Positions 1 through 8,840 of a stretch of 64,000 nucleotides of DNA are shown here, in pieces. Each line of letters starts with the position of its first letter. Position 1 is the first letter of the stretch. The notes beneath the pieces were generated by a model. That model saw only the letters and a program-made list of their open reading frames with translations, made no database searches and was not told the DNA's origin. The DNA is from Enterobacter sp. SA187 (GTDB lineage: Bacteria; Pseudomonadota; Gammaproteobacteria; Enterobacterales; Enterobacteriaceae). The stretch is taken from assembly GCF_001888805.2 (NCBI RefSeq), contig NZ_CP019113.1, positions 2,542,001 through 2,606,000 on the forward strand, given 5' to 3'. Position numbers and translations under genes: made by a program.

Positions 1-1
1 T

Positions 2-367
2 CTGGTGCCCTGGGGCGAGCTGGCGATCCCGGTGCCCGGCCCGGAGCTGGCTTCGTGGATCGAAGCGCGTCTGGGGCGCAGGCCGCTGTGGTGTGGCGAC
101 ACCGGGCCGGAGGAGATCCGGCGTGTCGCATGGTGCACCGGCGGCGGTCAGGGCTTTATCGACAGCGCCGCGCGTTTTGGCGTGGATGCCTTTATCACCG
201 GCGAAGTTTCGGAGCAGACCATTCACTCCGCCCGTGAGCAGGGCCTGCATTTCTATGCGGCGGGTCATCACGCCACCGAGCGCGGCGGTATTCGCGCCCT
301 GAGCGAATGGCTGACGGAAAATACCGATCTGGACGTCACCTTTATTGATATTCCTAATCCAGCCTGA
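2..367 (+). CDS. ybgI: YbgI, Nif3/DUF34 family dinuclear metal protein (3' part)
   Basis: The 5' half lies outside the window; about 121 C-terminal residues remain, beginning in frame at base 2 (LVPWGELAIPVPGPELASW). They match the end of E. coli YbgI, a toroidal Nif3-family protein annotated as a GTP cyclohydrolase I type 2 homologue whose physiological substrate is unsettled. The metal-site motif GHHATERGG is present; the family uses its last His and Glu as metal ligands. The stop codon overlaps a possible ATG of the next gene (TGATG), which fits co-transcription with pxpBCA as in E. coli. Identity is firm, function is not. Confidence 0.93.
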   Translation: MVPWGELAIPVPGPELASWIEARLGRRPLWCGDTGPEEIRRVAWCTGGGQGFIDSAARFGVDAFITGEVSEQTIHSAREQGLHFYAAGHHATERGGIRALSEWLTENTDLDVTFIDIPNPA

Positions 368-381
368 TGCGAGGAGCGAAA

Positions 382-1038
382 GTGCAGCGAGCGCGTTGTT
401 ATCTGTTAGGTGAAACGGCTGTCGTGCTTGAACTTGAGCCGCCGGTCACGCTGGCCAGCCAGAAGCGGATCTGGCGACTGGTTCAGCGGGCGATGACCAT
501 CCCCGATGTGGTGGATGTCATTCCCGGTATGAATAATGTCACCGTGGTATTGCGCGATCCCCAGGGAAACGCGCTGGATGCCATTGAGCGTTTACAGCGC
601 TGGTGGGAGGAGAGCGAGGCGCTGGAGCCGGATCCGCGCTTGATTGAAATCCCGGTGATCTACGGCAAAGAGGACGGCCCCGATCTGCCGCACGTCGCCA
701 GCCACTGCGGCCTGAGCGAAAAACAGGTGGTGGAGCTGCACGCGTCGGTGGATTACCAGGTCTGGTTTCTCGGTTTTCAGCCGGGCTTTCCCTATCTTGG
801 CAGCCTGCCCGCACAGTTAGCGACCCCGCGCCATGCGGAGCCGCGCCTTAGCGTGCCTGCCGGATCGGTGGGCATCGGCGGCGAGCAGACCGGCATCTAT
901 CCGCTGCCGACGCCCGGCGGCTGGCAGCTGATTGGCCGCACGCCGCTGGCGCTCTTTGATCCGCACAGCGCTGAACCTGTTCTGCTGCGCCCCGGCGACA
1001 CCGTGCGTTTTGTGCCGCAAAAGGAGGGCATATGCTGA
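382..1038 (+). CDS. pxpB: 5-oxoprolinase subunit PxpB
   Basis: PxpB (YbgJ, KipI-like) works with PxpC and PxpA in ATP-dependent cleavage of 5-oxoproline (pyroglutamate) to glutamate, a damage-metabolite clearing reaction. The product has 218 residues, the E. coli length. The motifs GFQPGFPYLG and VPAGSVGIGG of the cyclophilin-like carboxyltransferase fold are present. I chose GTG at 382 because GAGGAG at 371-376 sits at good spacing and the resulting N-terminus (MQRARCYLLG) equals the E. coli one; an in-frame ATG at 367 would add five residues. Its end overlaps pxpC by 7 nt, indicating translational coupling. Confidence 0.95.
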   Translation: MQRARCYLLGETAVVLELEPPVTLASQKRIWRLVQRAMTIPDVVDVIPGMNNVTVVLRDPQGNALDAIERLQRWWEESEALEPDPRLIEIPVIYGKEDGPDLPHVASHCGLSEKQVVELHASVDYQVWFLGFQPGFPYLGSLPAQLATPRHAEPRLSVPAGSVGIGGEQTGIYPLPTPGGWQLIGRTPLALFDPHSAEPVLLRPGDTVRFVPQKEGIC

Positions 1039-1964
1039 AGATTATTCGCGCGGGGATGTATACCTCCGTACAGGCCGGAAAACGCAAAGGGCTGCGCCAG
1101 TCCGGCATCAGCTATAGCGGCGCGATGGACGGCCCGGCGCTGGAAATCGCCAATGCGCTGGTGGGCAACGAGGCCGACGCCGCCGCGCTGGAAATTACGC
1201 TCGGCCAGTGCGAAATCGAATTCACCCACGACGGCTGGTTTGCGCTGACCGGCGCAGGCTGCGACGCGCAGCTTGACGGCAAAGCGGTGTGGACCGGCTG
1301 GCGTCAGGCGATGAGCGCAGGGCAGCGTTTGACCCTGAAAAGCCCGCAGCGTGGTATGCGCAGTTATCTGGCCGTGGCGGGCGGGATCGATGTTCCGGAA
1401 GTGATGGGCTCGCGCAGTACCGATTTAAAAACCGGCACCGGCGGCTTTAAGGGCCGGTTGCTGAAAGAGGGCGACGTGCTGCCGGTGCTGCCCGCGTCGC
1501 GGCAGTTCAGCGGTCCGCAGGGCGTCAAACAGTTACTCTGGGGCAACCGCATCCGCGTGCTGCCGGGGCCGGAATATCACTCCTTCGATAAAAACTCCCT
1601 TGAGGCGTTCTGGCGCTTACCCTGGCAGTTAAGCCCGCAGAGTAACCGCATGGGGTATCGTTTACAGGGGGCGCAGCTGACCCGCACCGACACCCGCGAG
1701 CTGCTGTCCCACGGGCTGATCCCCGGCGTCATTCAGGTGCCGCACAACGGTCAGCCGATTGTGCTGATGAACGACGCCCAGACCACCGGCGGCTATCCGC
1801 GTATCGGCTGTGTGATCGAAGCGGATATGTATCATCTTGCGCAGATCCGCCTCGGCGATCCGATCCATTTTGTGCCCTGCACGTTAGAAGAAGCGCTGAA
1901 GGCGCGACGCGAGCAGCGGCTGTTCCTTGACCAGCTGGCTTACGGAGTGCGCGGTGATCGTTGA
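1032..1964 (+). CDS. pxpC: 5-oxoprolinase subunit PxpC
   Basis: PxpC (YbgK, KipA/biotin-dependent carboxyltransferase-like fold) is the second half of the PxpBC pair. It has 310 residues as in E. coli, starting MLKIIRAGMYTSVQ after an AAGGAGG ribosome site, and carries the conserved stretches LPGPEYHSF and MNDAQTTGGYPRIG. It overlaps pxpB at its 5' end and pxpA at its 3' end, so the three subunits are coupled. Related KipI/KipA proteins act on a sporulation kinase in Bacillus, but next to pxpA the oxoprolinase role is the natural reading. Confidence 0.95.
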   Translation: MLKIIRAGMYTSVQAGKRKGLRQSGISYSGAMDGPALEIANALVGNEADAAALEITLGQCEIEFTHDGWFALTGAGCDAQLDGKAVWTGWRQAMSAGQRLTLKSPQRGMRSYLAVAGGIDVPEVMGSRSTDLKTGTGGFKGRLLKEGDVLPVLPASRQFSGPQGVKQLLWGNRIRVLPGPEYHSFDKNSLEAFWRLPWQLSPQSNRMGYRLQGAQLTRTDTRELLSHGLIPGVIQVPHNGQPIVLMNDAQTTGGYPRIGCVIEADMYHLAQIRLGDPIHFVPCTLEEALKARREQRLFLDQLAYGVRGDR

Positions 1965-2700
1965 TCTTAATGCCGATCTGGGGGAGGGCGCGGGCTGTGA
2001 CGCCGCGCTGCTGCAACTGGTTTCTTCTGCCAACATCGCCTGCGGTTTTCACGCCGGTGACGCGCAGATGATGCAGGACGCGGTACGCGAAGCGCTGAAA
2101 AACGGCGTCGCCATTGGCGCGCACCCCTCCTTCCCGGATCGGGAAAACTTTGGCCGCACGGCGATGACGCTGCCTGCGGACACCGTTTATGCGCAGATGC
2201 TGTATCAGATCGGCGCGCTGGCGGCCATTGCCAGGGCGCAGGGCGGGCAGGTGCAGCACGTCAAACCCCACGGCATGCTCTATAACCAGGCGGCGCAGGA
2301 CGCGGTGCTGGCGGATGCCATCGCCCGCGCGGTGCACGATCTGGATCCGACGCTCATTCTGGTGGGGCTGGCGGGTAGCAAGCTCATCGACGCGGGCAGG
2401 CACTATGGCCTGCCAACGCGCGAAGAAGTCTTTGCCGACCGGGGATATCAGGACGACGGCACTCTGGTGCCGCGCTCGCAGCCCGGCGCGCTCATCAGCG
2501 ATGAAGAGCAGGCGCTGGCGCAGACGCTGACCATGATCCAGCAGGGCCGGGTGAAAAGCATTCACGACAATTGGGTGAAGGTGAACGCGCAAACCGTCTG
2601 TCTGCATGGCGACGGCGATCATGCGCTGGCCTTTGCGCGCCGCCTGCGACAGGCGTTTGAGGCACATAACATTACCATTTCGGCGGTGCAGCATGCCTGA
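1954..2700 (+). CDS. pxpA: 5-oxoprolinase subunit PxpA
   Basis: PxpA (YbgL, LamB/YcsF family) is the third subunit of the ATP-hydrolysing 5-oxoprolinase. The product has 248 residues (244 in E. coli). Family motifs are visible: DLNADLGEG at the N-terminus, NIACGFHAGD, GAHPSFPD and HVKPHGMLYN. GTG at 1954 was chosen because it gives MIVDLNADLGEG and follows GGAG at 1944-1947; the open frame extends upstream to 1927 without family similarity. The end overlaps nei by 8 nt, the same arrangement as in E. coli. Confidence 0.93.
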   Translation: MIVDLNADLGEGAGCDAALLQLVSSANIACGFHAGDAQMMQDAVREALKNGVAIGAHPSFPDRENFGRTAMTLPADTVYAQMLYQIGALAAIARAQGGQVQHVKPHGMLYNQAAQDAVLADAIARAVHDLDPTLILVGLAGSKLIDAGRHYGLPTREEVFADRGYQDDGTLVPRSQPGALISDEEQALAQTLTMIQQGRVKSIHDNWVKVNAQTVCLHGDGDHALAFARRLRQAFEAHNITISAVQHA

Positions 2701-3484
2701 AGGCCCGGAGATCCGCCGGGCGGCGGATACCCTTGAAGCGGCTATCGGCGGGCAACCGCTGACCGACGCCTGGTTCGCCTTTGACCGTCTGCAACCCTAC
2801 GCCGCTGATCTTATCGGCCAGCATGTGACCCATATGGAGACGCGCGGTAAAGCGCTGCTGACGCATTTTTCCGGCGGCCTGACGCTGTACAGTCATAATC
2901 AGCTGTATGGCGTCTGGCGCGTGGTAAAAGCGGGGGAAACGCCGCAGACGACGCGTATTCTGCGGGTGAAGTTGCAGACCGCCGAACGCGCAATACTGCT
3001 CTACAGCGCCTCGGACATTGAGATGCTGACACCGGAGCAGCTGGCAAGCCATCCGTTCTTACAGCGCGTCGGCCCTGACGTGCTGGACATGAGCCTGACG
3101 GTGGAGGAGGTGAAAGCGCGGCTGTGCTCGCCAAAATTCTGCCGCCGACAGTTTTCCGGTCTGCTGCTGGACCAGGCGTTTCTTGCCGGGCTGGGCAATT
3201 ATCTGCGGGTGGAGATCCTCTGGCACAGCGGGCTTGCGCCAACGCATAAAGCGGCGCAATTAAGTGACGCGCAGATCGAGGTGCTGGCGCAGGCGCTGCT
3301 GGATATTCCCAGGCTCTCGTACCAGACGCGCGGCAAGGCAAAAGAGAACAAACATCACGGGGCGCTGTTTCGCTTTAAGGTGTTTCACCGGGCAGGGAAG
3401 AAATGTGAGCGGTGCGGGGGGATCATTGAGAAAACCACGCTGTCGTCGCGGCCGTTTTACTGGTGTCCGGGGTGTCAGATTTGA
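2693..3484 (+). CDS. nei: Endonuclease VIII (Nei)
   Basis: Nei is a bifunctional DNA glycosylase/AP lyase of base excision repair that removes oxidised pyrimidines. The 263-residue length equals E. coli Nei. The N-terminus MPEGPEIRR holds the catalytic Pro2 and Glu3, and the C-terminus has a zinc finger C-X2-C-X16-C-X2-C (CERCGG...CPGC). The start inside the pxpA end was fixed by this N-terminus, which must be mature Pro for catalysis. The upstream in-frame extension to 2606 is rejected for the same reason. Confidence 0.96.
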   Translation: MPEGPEIRRAADTLEAAIGGQPLTDAWFAFDRLQPYAADLIGQHVTHMETRGKALLTHFSGGLTLYSHNQLYGVWRVVKAGETPQTTRILRVKLQTAERAILLYSASDIEMLTPEQLASHPFLQRVGPDVLDMSLTVEEVKARLCSPKFCRRQFSGLLLDQAFLAGLGNYLRVEILWHSGLAPTHKAAQLSDAQIEVLAQALLDIPRLSYQTRGKAKENKHHGALFRFKVFHRAGKKCERCGGIIEKTTLSSRPFYWCPGCQI

Positions 3485-3492
3485 TGTGAAAA

Positions 3493-3570
3493 GCCGGGTG
3501 GCGCTGACGCTTACCCGGCCTGTGGTTACTGGCTGAATTCGTAGGCCCGGCAAGCGAAGCGCCGCCGGGC
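3493..3570. repeat. REP pair (BIME) between nei and gltA
   Basis: Two imperfect palindromes of the enterobacterial REP type, 3493-3520 (GCCGGGTGGCG...ACCCGGCC) and 3541-3570 (TAGGCCCGG...CCGCCGGGC), lie in opposite orientation between the convergent ends of nei and gltA. Such BIMEs commonly sit at 3' ends, where they stabilise or help end mRNAs and can bind gyrase or IHF. No separate U-tailed terminator is visible here. Confidence 0.85.
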
Positions 3571-3580
3571 GCCACAAACC

Positions 3581-4867
3581 TTAGCGGTTCGTCAGTTCCG
3601 ATTTGAAATCACGCTGCTCGTAACCGGTGTACAGCTGGCGCGGACGGGCGATCTTGATGCCGTCGTCGTGCATTTCGTTCCAGTGCGCGATCCAGCCAAC
3701 GGTACGGGCCATCGCGAAGATCACCGTAAACATGGAAGACGGAATACCCATCGCTTTCAGGATGATACCGGAGTAGAAGTCCACGTTCGGATAGAGCTTA
3801 CGCTCGATGAAGTACGGGTCGTTCAGCGCGATGTGTTCCAGCTCCATCGCCACTTCCAGCAGATCATCTTTGGTGCCCAGCTCTTTCAGCACTTCGTGGC
3901 AGGTTTCACGCATTACGGTGGCGCGCGGATCGTAGTTTTTGTAAACACGATGCCCGAAGCCCATCAGACGGAACGAATCGTTCTTGTCTTTGGCGCGACG
4001 CACGAATTCCGGAATGTGCTCAACGGTGCTGATCTCTTCCAGCATTTTCAGCGCAGCTTCGTTCGCGCCGCCGTGTGCCGGTCCCCACAGGGAAGCGATA
4101 CCTGCCGCGATACAGGCAAACGGGTTCGCGCCGGAGGAGCCTGCGGTACGCACGGTAGAAGTAGAGGCGTTCTGCTCATGATCCGCGTGCAGCACGAGGA
4201 TACGATCCATCGCGCGTTCCAGCACCGGGTTCACTTCGTACGGCTCGCACGGCGTGGAGAACATCATATGCAGGAAGTTACCGGCATAGGAGAGATCGTT
4301 ACGCGGATAAACAAACGGCTGGCCGATAGAATATTTGTAACACATGGCGGCGACCGTCGGCATTTTGGACAGCAGACGGAATGCAGCGATGTCACGGTGG
4401 CGCGGATTGTTGACGTCCAGCGAGTCATGATAGAAAGCCGCCAGCGCGCCGGTCACGCCGCACAGCACAGCCATCGGGTGTGAATCGCGACGGAAACCGT
4501 GGAACAGACGGGTGATCTGCTCGTGGATCATGGTGTGACGGGTGACGATGGTGCGGAAATCGTCATACTCTTCCTGGCTCGGTTTTTCACCGTACAGCAG
4601 GATGTAGCACACTTCCAGATAGTTGGATTCAGTGGCTAACTGATCAATCGGGAAACCGCGATGGAGCAGGATACCTTCGTCACCGTCGATAAAGGTGATT
4701 TTGGATTCGCAAGATGCGGTAGAGGTGAAACCAGGGTCAAAAGTAAATACCCCTTTCGAACCCAGACTACGAATATCAATAACATCCTGACCGAGCGTGC
4801 CTTTTAGCACATCCAGTTCAATAGCATCTTCACTATTGTAAGTGATGGTTGCTTTCTTATCAGCCAT
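3581..4867 (-). CDS. gltA: Citrate synthase, type II (NADH-regulated hexamer)
   Basis: GltA condenses acetyl-CoA and oxaloacetate to citrate, the entry step of the TCA cycle. The product has 428 residues (427 in E. coli) and begins MADKKATITYNSEDAIELDV. The two catalytic-histidine regions WGPAHGGANEA and GHRVYKNYDP are intact, as is the N-terminal domain typical of the Gram-negative hexameric enzyme that NADH inhibits. It is transcribed away from sdhCDAB across a 650-bp shared control region. The last residues (SELTNR) differ from E. coli but are not catalytic. Confidence 0.98.
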   Translation of the reverse strand: MADKKATITYNSEDAIELDVLKGTLGQDVIDIRSLGSKGVFTFDPGFTSTASCESKITFIDGDEGILLHRGFPIDQLATESNYLEVCYILLYGEKPSQEEYDDFRTIVTRHTMIHEQITRLFHGFRRDSHPMAVLCGVTGALAAFYHDSLDVNNPRHRDIAAFRLLSKMPTVAAMCYKYSIGQPFVYPRNDLSYAGNFLHMMFSTPCEPYEVNPVLERAMDRILVLHADHEQNASTSTVRTAGSSGANPFACIAAGIASLWGPAHGGANEAALKMLEEISTVEHIPEFVRRAKDKNDSFRLMGFGHRVYKNYDPRATVMRETCHEVLKELGTKDDLLEVAMELEHIALNDPYFIERKLYPNVDFYSGIILKAMGIPSSMFTVIFAMARTVGWIAHWNEMHDDGIKIARPRQLYTGYEQRDFKSELTNR

Positions 4868-5176
4868 TTACGGTCTCCTTAGCGCCTTATGCTTAAGACT
4901 GCACAGAAGCCGGATTTGCATTCATAGCGAAAATCAATGTTACCAATTTGTTATTTGGCACGACACTCTGCAGAGAGGTGGTACCAGGGTACAGAGCGAT
5001 GGGCGCTGGCAGGCAAACATTGAAAAACCAGTGAAACAACAGCAAATCAGGGTCTTAGCAGTCCGAATTTGTCAAATCTGTCTATCACTAATAACTGTAC
5101 TGATAACGTCGGTCAATCCTTCTCACTCTTACATAACTAAATCTCAGGTGAAAGAGAGACCCCATAACTTTTACGA

Positions 5177-5206
5177 ATTATATGCCTTTTCGGCTGTCGT
5201 TTGTAA
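5177..5206 (-). promoter_or_regulatory. Candidate gltA promoter
   Basis: Reading the minus strand, TTACAA (5206-5201) and a perfect TATAAT (5182-5177) are separated by 18 bp, about 310 bp upstream of the gltA start. E. coli gltA also has a long leader and is repressed by ArcA. The hexamers are seen; use as a promoter is inferred. The AT-rich stretch 5207-5290 around it is a plausible ArcA target, but no single clear box could be fixed. Confidence 0.45.
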
Positions 5207-5316
5207 CAATAATGTTTAACTATTGTCAAATCCCATGGTTAAAAATTAAAAATATGTTGTTATCGTGATGACGGTCACTGTTCCGCATAAAACCCGACAA
5301 ACTATATGTAGGTTAA

Positions 5317-5345
5317 TTGTAATGATTTTGTGAACATCCTATACT
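5317..5345 (+). promoter_or_regulatory. sdhC promoter
   Basis: TTGTAA (5317-5322) and TATACT (5340-5345) have a 17-bp spacer, 174 bp before the sdhC start. The stretch from the -35 through the leader (GTCTCCGG..., CCACCCAGCGTTGTAACG, AAAGGACGCTGTCTGACCCG) closely follows the E. coli sdhC leader as I remember it. In E. coli this promoter is controlled by ArcA, FNR and CRP, and the leader is a target of small RNAs RyhB and Spot 42. A stretch present in the E. coli leader just before the start codon seems shorter here. Confidence 0.7.
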
Positions 5346-5518
5346 GCCGCCAGGTCTCCGGAATCCTCTGCCGTCCCGAGCCACCCAGCGTTGTAACGTG
5401 TCGTTGAGCATCTGGAAGCGATGTTATTTGCATAACGTGCGGTTATTGAAAGGACGCTGTCTGACCCGCCTGCAGACCGGAGGAAAGGAACTATAAGAAC
5501 AGCATGTGGGCGTTATTC

Positions 5519-5908
5519 ATGATAAAAAATGTCAAAAAACAAAGACCTGTCAATCTGGATCTGACAACGATCCGGTTTCCTGTTACGGCTATAGCGTCCA
5601 TTCTGCACCGTGTTTCTGGCGTCATCACTTTTGTGGCGGTCGGGATCCTGCTGTGGTTGCTGGGCCTGTCGCTCTCCTCTCAAGAAGGCTTCCAGTCAGC
5701 CGCCGCCATCATGGACGGCTTCTTCGCTAAATTCATCATGTGGGGCATTCTCACCGCGCTGGCATATCACGCCGTCGGTGGTATTCGTCATGCATTGATG
5801 GATGTGGGCTATCTTGAAGAGACCTTCGAAGCCGGGAAACGCTCTGCCTGGGTCGCTATTGGTATTACTGTCGTGCTTTCAATTCTCGCAGGAGTCCTCG
5901 TATGGTAA
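5519..5908 (+). CDS. sdhC: Succinate dehydrogenase cytochrome b556 subunit SdhC
   Basis: SdhC is one of the two membrane anchors of complex II and helps bind heme b and ubiquinone. With the ATG at 5519 it has 129 residues as in E. coli (MIKNVKKQRPVNLDL). His84 (AYHAVGG), the heme ligand, and the quinone-site residues Ser27 and Arg31 (ASILHRVSG) are conserved, and three membrane helices are evident. An in-frame ATG at 5504 would add MWALF; I prefer the inner start by comparison. The stop overlaps sdhD by 7 nt. Confidence 0.96.
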   Translation: MIKNVKKQRPVNLDLTTIRFPVTAIASILHRVSGVITFVAVGILLWLLGLSLSSQEGFQSAAAIMDGFFAKFIMWGILTALAYHAVGGIRHALMDVGYLEETFEAGKRSAWVAIGITVVLSILAGVLVW

Positions 5909-6249
5909 GCAACGCCTCCGCATTCGGACGCAACGGCGTACATGACTTCATTCTTGTTCGTGCTACCGCCCTCGTTCTGACGCTTTACATCATCTATATG
6001 GTCGGTTTTTTCGCCATTTCCGGCGAGATCACTTATGACGTCTGGACGGGTTTCTTCTCATCCGCCTTTACCAAAGTCTTCACCCTGCTGGCGCTGTTCT
6101 CCACGTTAATTCATGCCTGGATTGGCATGTGGCAGGTGCTGACCGACTACGTTAAATCAACGGGCCTGCGTCTTGGTCTGCAACTCGCCATTGTGGTTGC
6201 GCTGCTGGTTTACGTTATTTATGGATTTGTTGTGGTGTGGGGTGTGTGA
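5902..6249 (+). CDS. sdhD: Succinate dehydrogenase membrane anchor SdhD
   Basis: SdhD is the second heme/quinone anchor of complex II. At 115 residues it matches E. coli in length. The three hydrophobic helices, His71 (LIHAWIG) and the Asp82-Tyr83 pair (VLTDYVK) that hold the heme and quinone are present. The ATG lies within the last codons of sdhC and its own stop overlaps the sdhA start (TGATG), so the anchors and flavoprotein are translationally coupled. Confidence 0.96.
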   Translation: MVSNASAFGRNGVHDFILVRATALVLTLYIIYMVGFFAISGEITYDVWTGFFSSAFTKVFTLLALFSTLIHAWIGMWQVLTDYVKSTGLRLGLQLAIVVALLVYVIYGFVVVWGV

Positions 6250-8015
6250 TGAATTTACCAGTCAGAGAGTTTGATGCAGTCGTCATTGGTGCCGGCGGCG
6301 CAGGTATGCGCGCGGCGCTACAAATTTCCCAGAGCGGCCAGACCTGTGCGCTGCTCTCCAAAGTATTCCCGACCCGTTCCCACACCGTATCTGCGCAGGG
6401 CGGTATTACCGTTGCGCTGGGTAACACCCACGAAGATAACTGGGAATGGCACATGTATGACACGGTGAAAGGTTCCGACTATATCGGTGACCAGGACGCC
6501 ATTGAATATATGTGTAAAACCGGCCCGGAAGCGATTCTGGAACTGGAACATATGGGTCTGCCGTTCTCCCGTCTGGAAAACGGCTCTATCTATCAGCGTC
6601 CGTTTGGCGGCCAGTCGAAAAACTTCGGCGGCGAGCAGGCGGCACGTACCGCCGCAGCGGCTGACCGTACCGGCCACGCGCTGTTGCATACCCTTTATCA
6701 GCAGAACCTGAAAAATCACACCACCATTTTTTCCGAATGGTATGCCCTTGACCTGGTAAAAAACCAGGATGGCGCGGTGGTAGGTTGTACTGCGCTGTGC
6801 ATTGAAACCGGCGAAGTGGTGTACTTCAAAGCCCGCGCTACCGTGCTGGCGACAGGCGGCGCAGGCCGTATTTACCAGTCCACCACTAACGCCCACATCA
6901 ATACCGGCGACGGTGTTGGCATGGCGCTGCGCGCTGGCGTGCCGGTGCAGGATATGGAAATGTGGCAGTTCCACCCGACCGGCATCGCCGGTGCAGGCGT
7001 TCTGGTGACAGAAGGCTGCCGTGGTGAAGGTGGTTATCTGCTGAACAAACACGGCGAGCGCTTTATGGAGCGTTATGCGCCGAACGCCAAAGACCTGGCG
7101 GGTCGTGACGTGGTGGCGCGTTCCATTATGATCGAAATCCGTGAAGGTCGCGGCTGCGACGGTCCGTGGGGTCCGCACGCGAAACTGAAGCTCGACCACC
7201 TGGGTAAAGAAGTGCTGGAATCCCGTCTGCCGGGCATTCTGGAACTTTCCCGCACCTTTGCGCACGTCGATCCGGTGAAAGAGCCGATCCCGGTGATCCC
7301 GACCTGTCACTATATGATGGGCGGTATTCCGACCAAAGTGACCGGCCAGGCGCTGACCGTTAACGCCCAGGGCGAAGACGTGGTGATCCCGGGCCTGTTC
7401 GCGGTAGGCGAAATCGCCTGCGTATCGGTACACGGCGCTAACCGCCTGGGCGGCAACTCACTGCTGGATCTGGTGGTATTTGGTCGCGCGGCTGGTCTGC
7501 ACTTGCAGGAATCTATCGCCGAGCAGGGCGCACTGCGCGATGCCAGCGAATCCGATATCGAAGCTTCCCTGACCCGCGTGAATCGCTGGAACAACACCCG
7601 TAGCGGTGAAGATCCGGTGACCATTCGTAAAGCGTTGCAGGAATGTATGCAGCATAACTTCTCAGTATTCCGTGAAGGGGATGCGATGGCGAAAGGACTG
7701 GAGCAGCTGAAAGAGATCCGCGAGCGTCTGAAAACCGCGCGTCTGGACGATACCTCCAGCGACTTCAACACCCAGCGCGTCGAATGCCTTGAACTGGATA
7801 ACCTGATGGAAACGGCTTACGCCACGGCAGTATCGGCGAACTTCCGTACTGAAAGCCGTGGAGCGCACAGCCGCTTTGACTTCCCGGATCGTGACGACGA
7901 AAACTGGCTGTGCCACTCCCTGTATCTGCCTGAATCGGAATCCATGACGCGCCGTAGCGTCAATATGGAACCGAAACTGCGTCCGGCATTCCCGCCGAAG
8001 ATTCGTACCTATTAA
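6249..8015 (+). CDS. sdhA: Succinate dehydrogenase flavoprotein subunit SdhA
   Basis: SdhA carries covalent FAD and oxidises succinate to fumarate at the cytoplasmic face of complex II. It has 588 residues, the E. coli length, from the ATG at 6249 that shares its A with the sdhD stop. The nucleotide-binding VIGAGGAGMRAAL, the FAD-linked His45 in RSHTVSAQGG, and the active-site segments HPTGIAGAG and THGANRLGG-like SVHGANRLGGNSL are intact. A start four codons upstream (6237) would overlap sdhD more and is not favoured. Confidence 0.98.
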   Translation: MNLPVREFDAVVIGAGGAGMRAALQISQSGQTCALLSKVFPTRSHTVSAQGGITVALGNTHEDNWEWHMYDTVKGSDYIGDQDAIEYMCKTGPEAILELEHMGLPFSRLENGSIYQRPFGGQSKNFGGEQAARTAAAADRTGHALLHTLYQQNLKNHTTIFSEWYALDLVKNQDGAVVGCTALCIETGEVVYFKARATVLATGGAGRIYQSTTNAHINTGDGVGMALRAGVPVQDMEMWQFHPTGIAGAGVLVTEGCRGEGGYLLNKHGERFMERYAPNAKDLAGRDVVARSIMIEIREGRGCDGPWGPHAKLKLDHLGKEVLESRLPGILELSRTFAHVDPVKEPIPVIPTCHYMMGGIPTKVTGQALTVNAQGEDVVIPGLFAVGEIACVSVHGANRLGGNSLLDLVVFGRAAGLHLQESIAEQGALRDASESDIEASLTRVNRWNNTRSGEDPVTIRKALQECMQHNFSVFREGDAMAKGLEQLKEIRERLKTARLDDTSSDFNTQRVECLELDNLMETAYATAVSANFRTESRGAHSRFDFPDRDDENWLCHSLYLPESESMTRRSVNMEPKLRPAFPPKIRTY

Positions 8016-8031
8016 TGCGGAGACAGGATAA

Positions 8032-8748
8032 ATGAAACTCGAATTTTCGATTTATCGCTATAACCCTGATGTCGACGACGCGCCGCGTATGCAGGATTAC
8101 ACCCTGGAAGGCGAAGAAGGCCGCGACATGATGCTGCTTGATGCGCTGATGCAGCTGAAAGAAAAAGATCCGACGCTGGCGTTTCGTCGCTCCTGCCGTG
8201 AAGGCGTGTGCGGCTCCGACGGTCTGAACATGAACGGCAAGAATGGCCTCGCCTGCATCACGCCGATTTCGGCGCTGGGTAACGGCACGAAGAAAATTGT
8301 CATCCGCCCGCTGCCCGGTTTGCCGGTCGTCCGCGATCTGGTGGTGGACATGGGGCAATTCTATGCCCAATATGAGAAGATTAAGCCTTACTTGTTGAAT
8401 AATGGACATAATCCGCCAGCTCGCGAGCATCTTCAGTCGCCAGAGCAGCGTGAAAAACTGGATGGGCTGTACGAGTGTATTCTCTGTGCATGCTGTTCCA
8501 CATCCTGTCCGTCATTCTGGTGGAACCCGGACAAGTTCATCGGCCCGGCGGGTCTGCTGGCTGCGTATCGCTTCCTGATCGACAGTCGCGATACCGAAAC
8601 CGATCAGCGCCTCGAAGGGCTGAGCGATGCTTTCAGCGTATTTCGCTGCCATAGCATCATGAACTGCGTCAGTGTGTGTCCGAAGGGGCTGAACCCGACG
8701 CGCGCCATCGGCCATATTAAGTCGATGCTGCTGCAACGTAGTGCATAA
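8032..8748 (+). CDS. sdhB: Succinate dehydrogenase iron-sulfur subunit SdhB
   Basis: SdhB relays electrons from FAD to quinone through three clusters. All cysteine sets are visible in the 238-residue product: CREGVCGSDGLNMNG...C for [2Fe-2S], CILCACCSTSC for [4Fe-4S] and CHSIMNCVSVCPKGLNP for [3Fe-4S]. It follows sdhA by 16 nt with the ribosome site GGAGACAGG. It is the last sdh gene; transcription is known to continue into sucABCD in E. coli. Confidence 0.98.
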   Translation: MKLEFSIYRYNPDVDDAPRMQDYTLEGEEGRDMMLLDALMQLKEKDPTLAFRRSCREGVCGSDGLNMNGKNGLACITPISALGNGTKKIVIRPLPGLPVVRDLVVDMGQFYAQYEKIKPYLLNNGHNPPAREHLQSPEQREKLDGLYECILCACCSTSCPSFWWNPDKFIGPAGLLAAYRFLIDSRDTETDQRLEGLSDAFSVFRCHSIMNCVSVCPKGLNPTRAIGHIKSMLLQRSA

Positions 8749-8756
8749 GTAAGATT

Positions 8757-8822
8757 GCCGGATGGCGCTGCGCTTATCCGGCCTACAGTTAAGTAGGCCC
8801 GGTAAACGCAGTGCCACCGGGC
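8757..8822. repeat. REP pair (BIME) between sdhB and sucA
   Basis: Two inverted REP palindromes, 8757-8783 (GCCGGATGGCGCTGCGC...ATCCGGCC) and 8794-8822 (TAGGCCCGG...CCACCGGGC), begin 9 nt after the sdhB stop. They lie inside the sdh-suc transcription unit, a place where REPs are known to protect the upstream mRNA from 3' exonucleases. Confidence 0.85.
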
Positions 8823-8840
8823 AAACCGAGTGAAAATGCA

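Noticed and set aside
1729..2694. Minus-strand frame of 321 codons opposite pxpC/pxpA
   Set aside because: Overlaps two conserved genes completely and has no family features.
3668..4483. Plus-strand frame of 271 codons opposite gltA
   Set aside because: Antisense of a conserved gene; composition (His/Arg/Val-rich) is that of a shadow frame.
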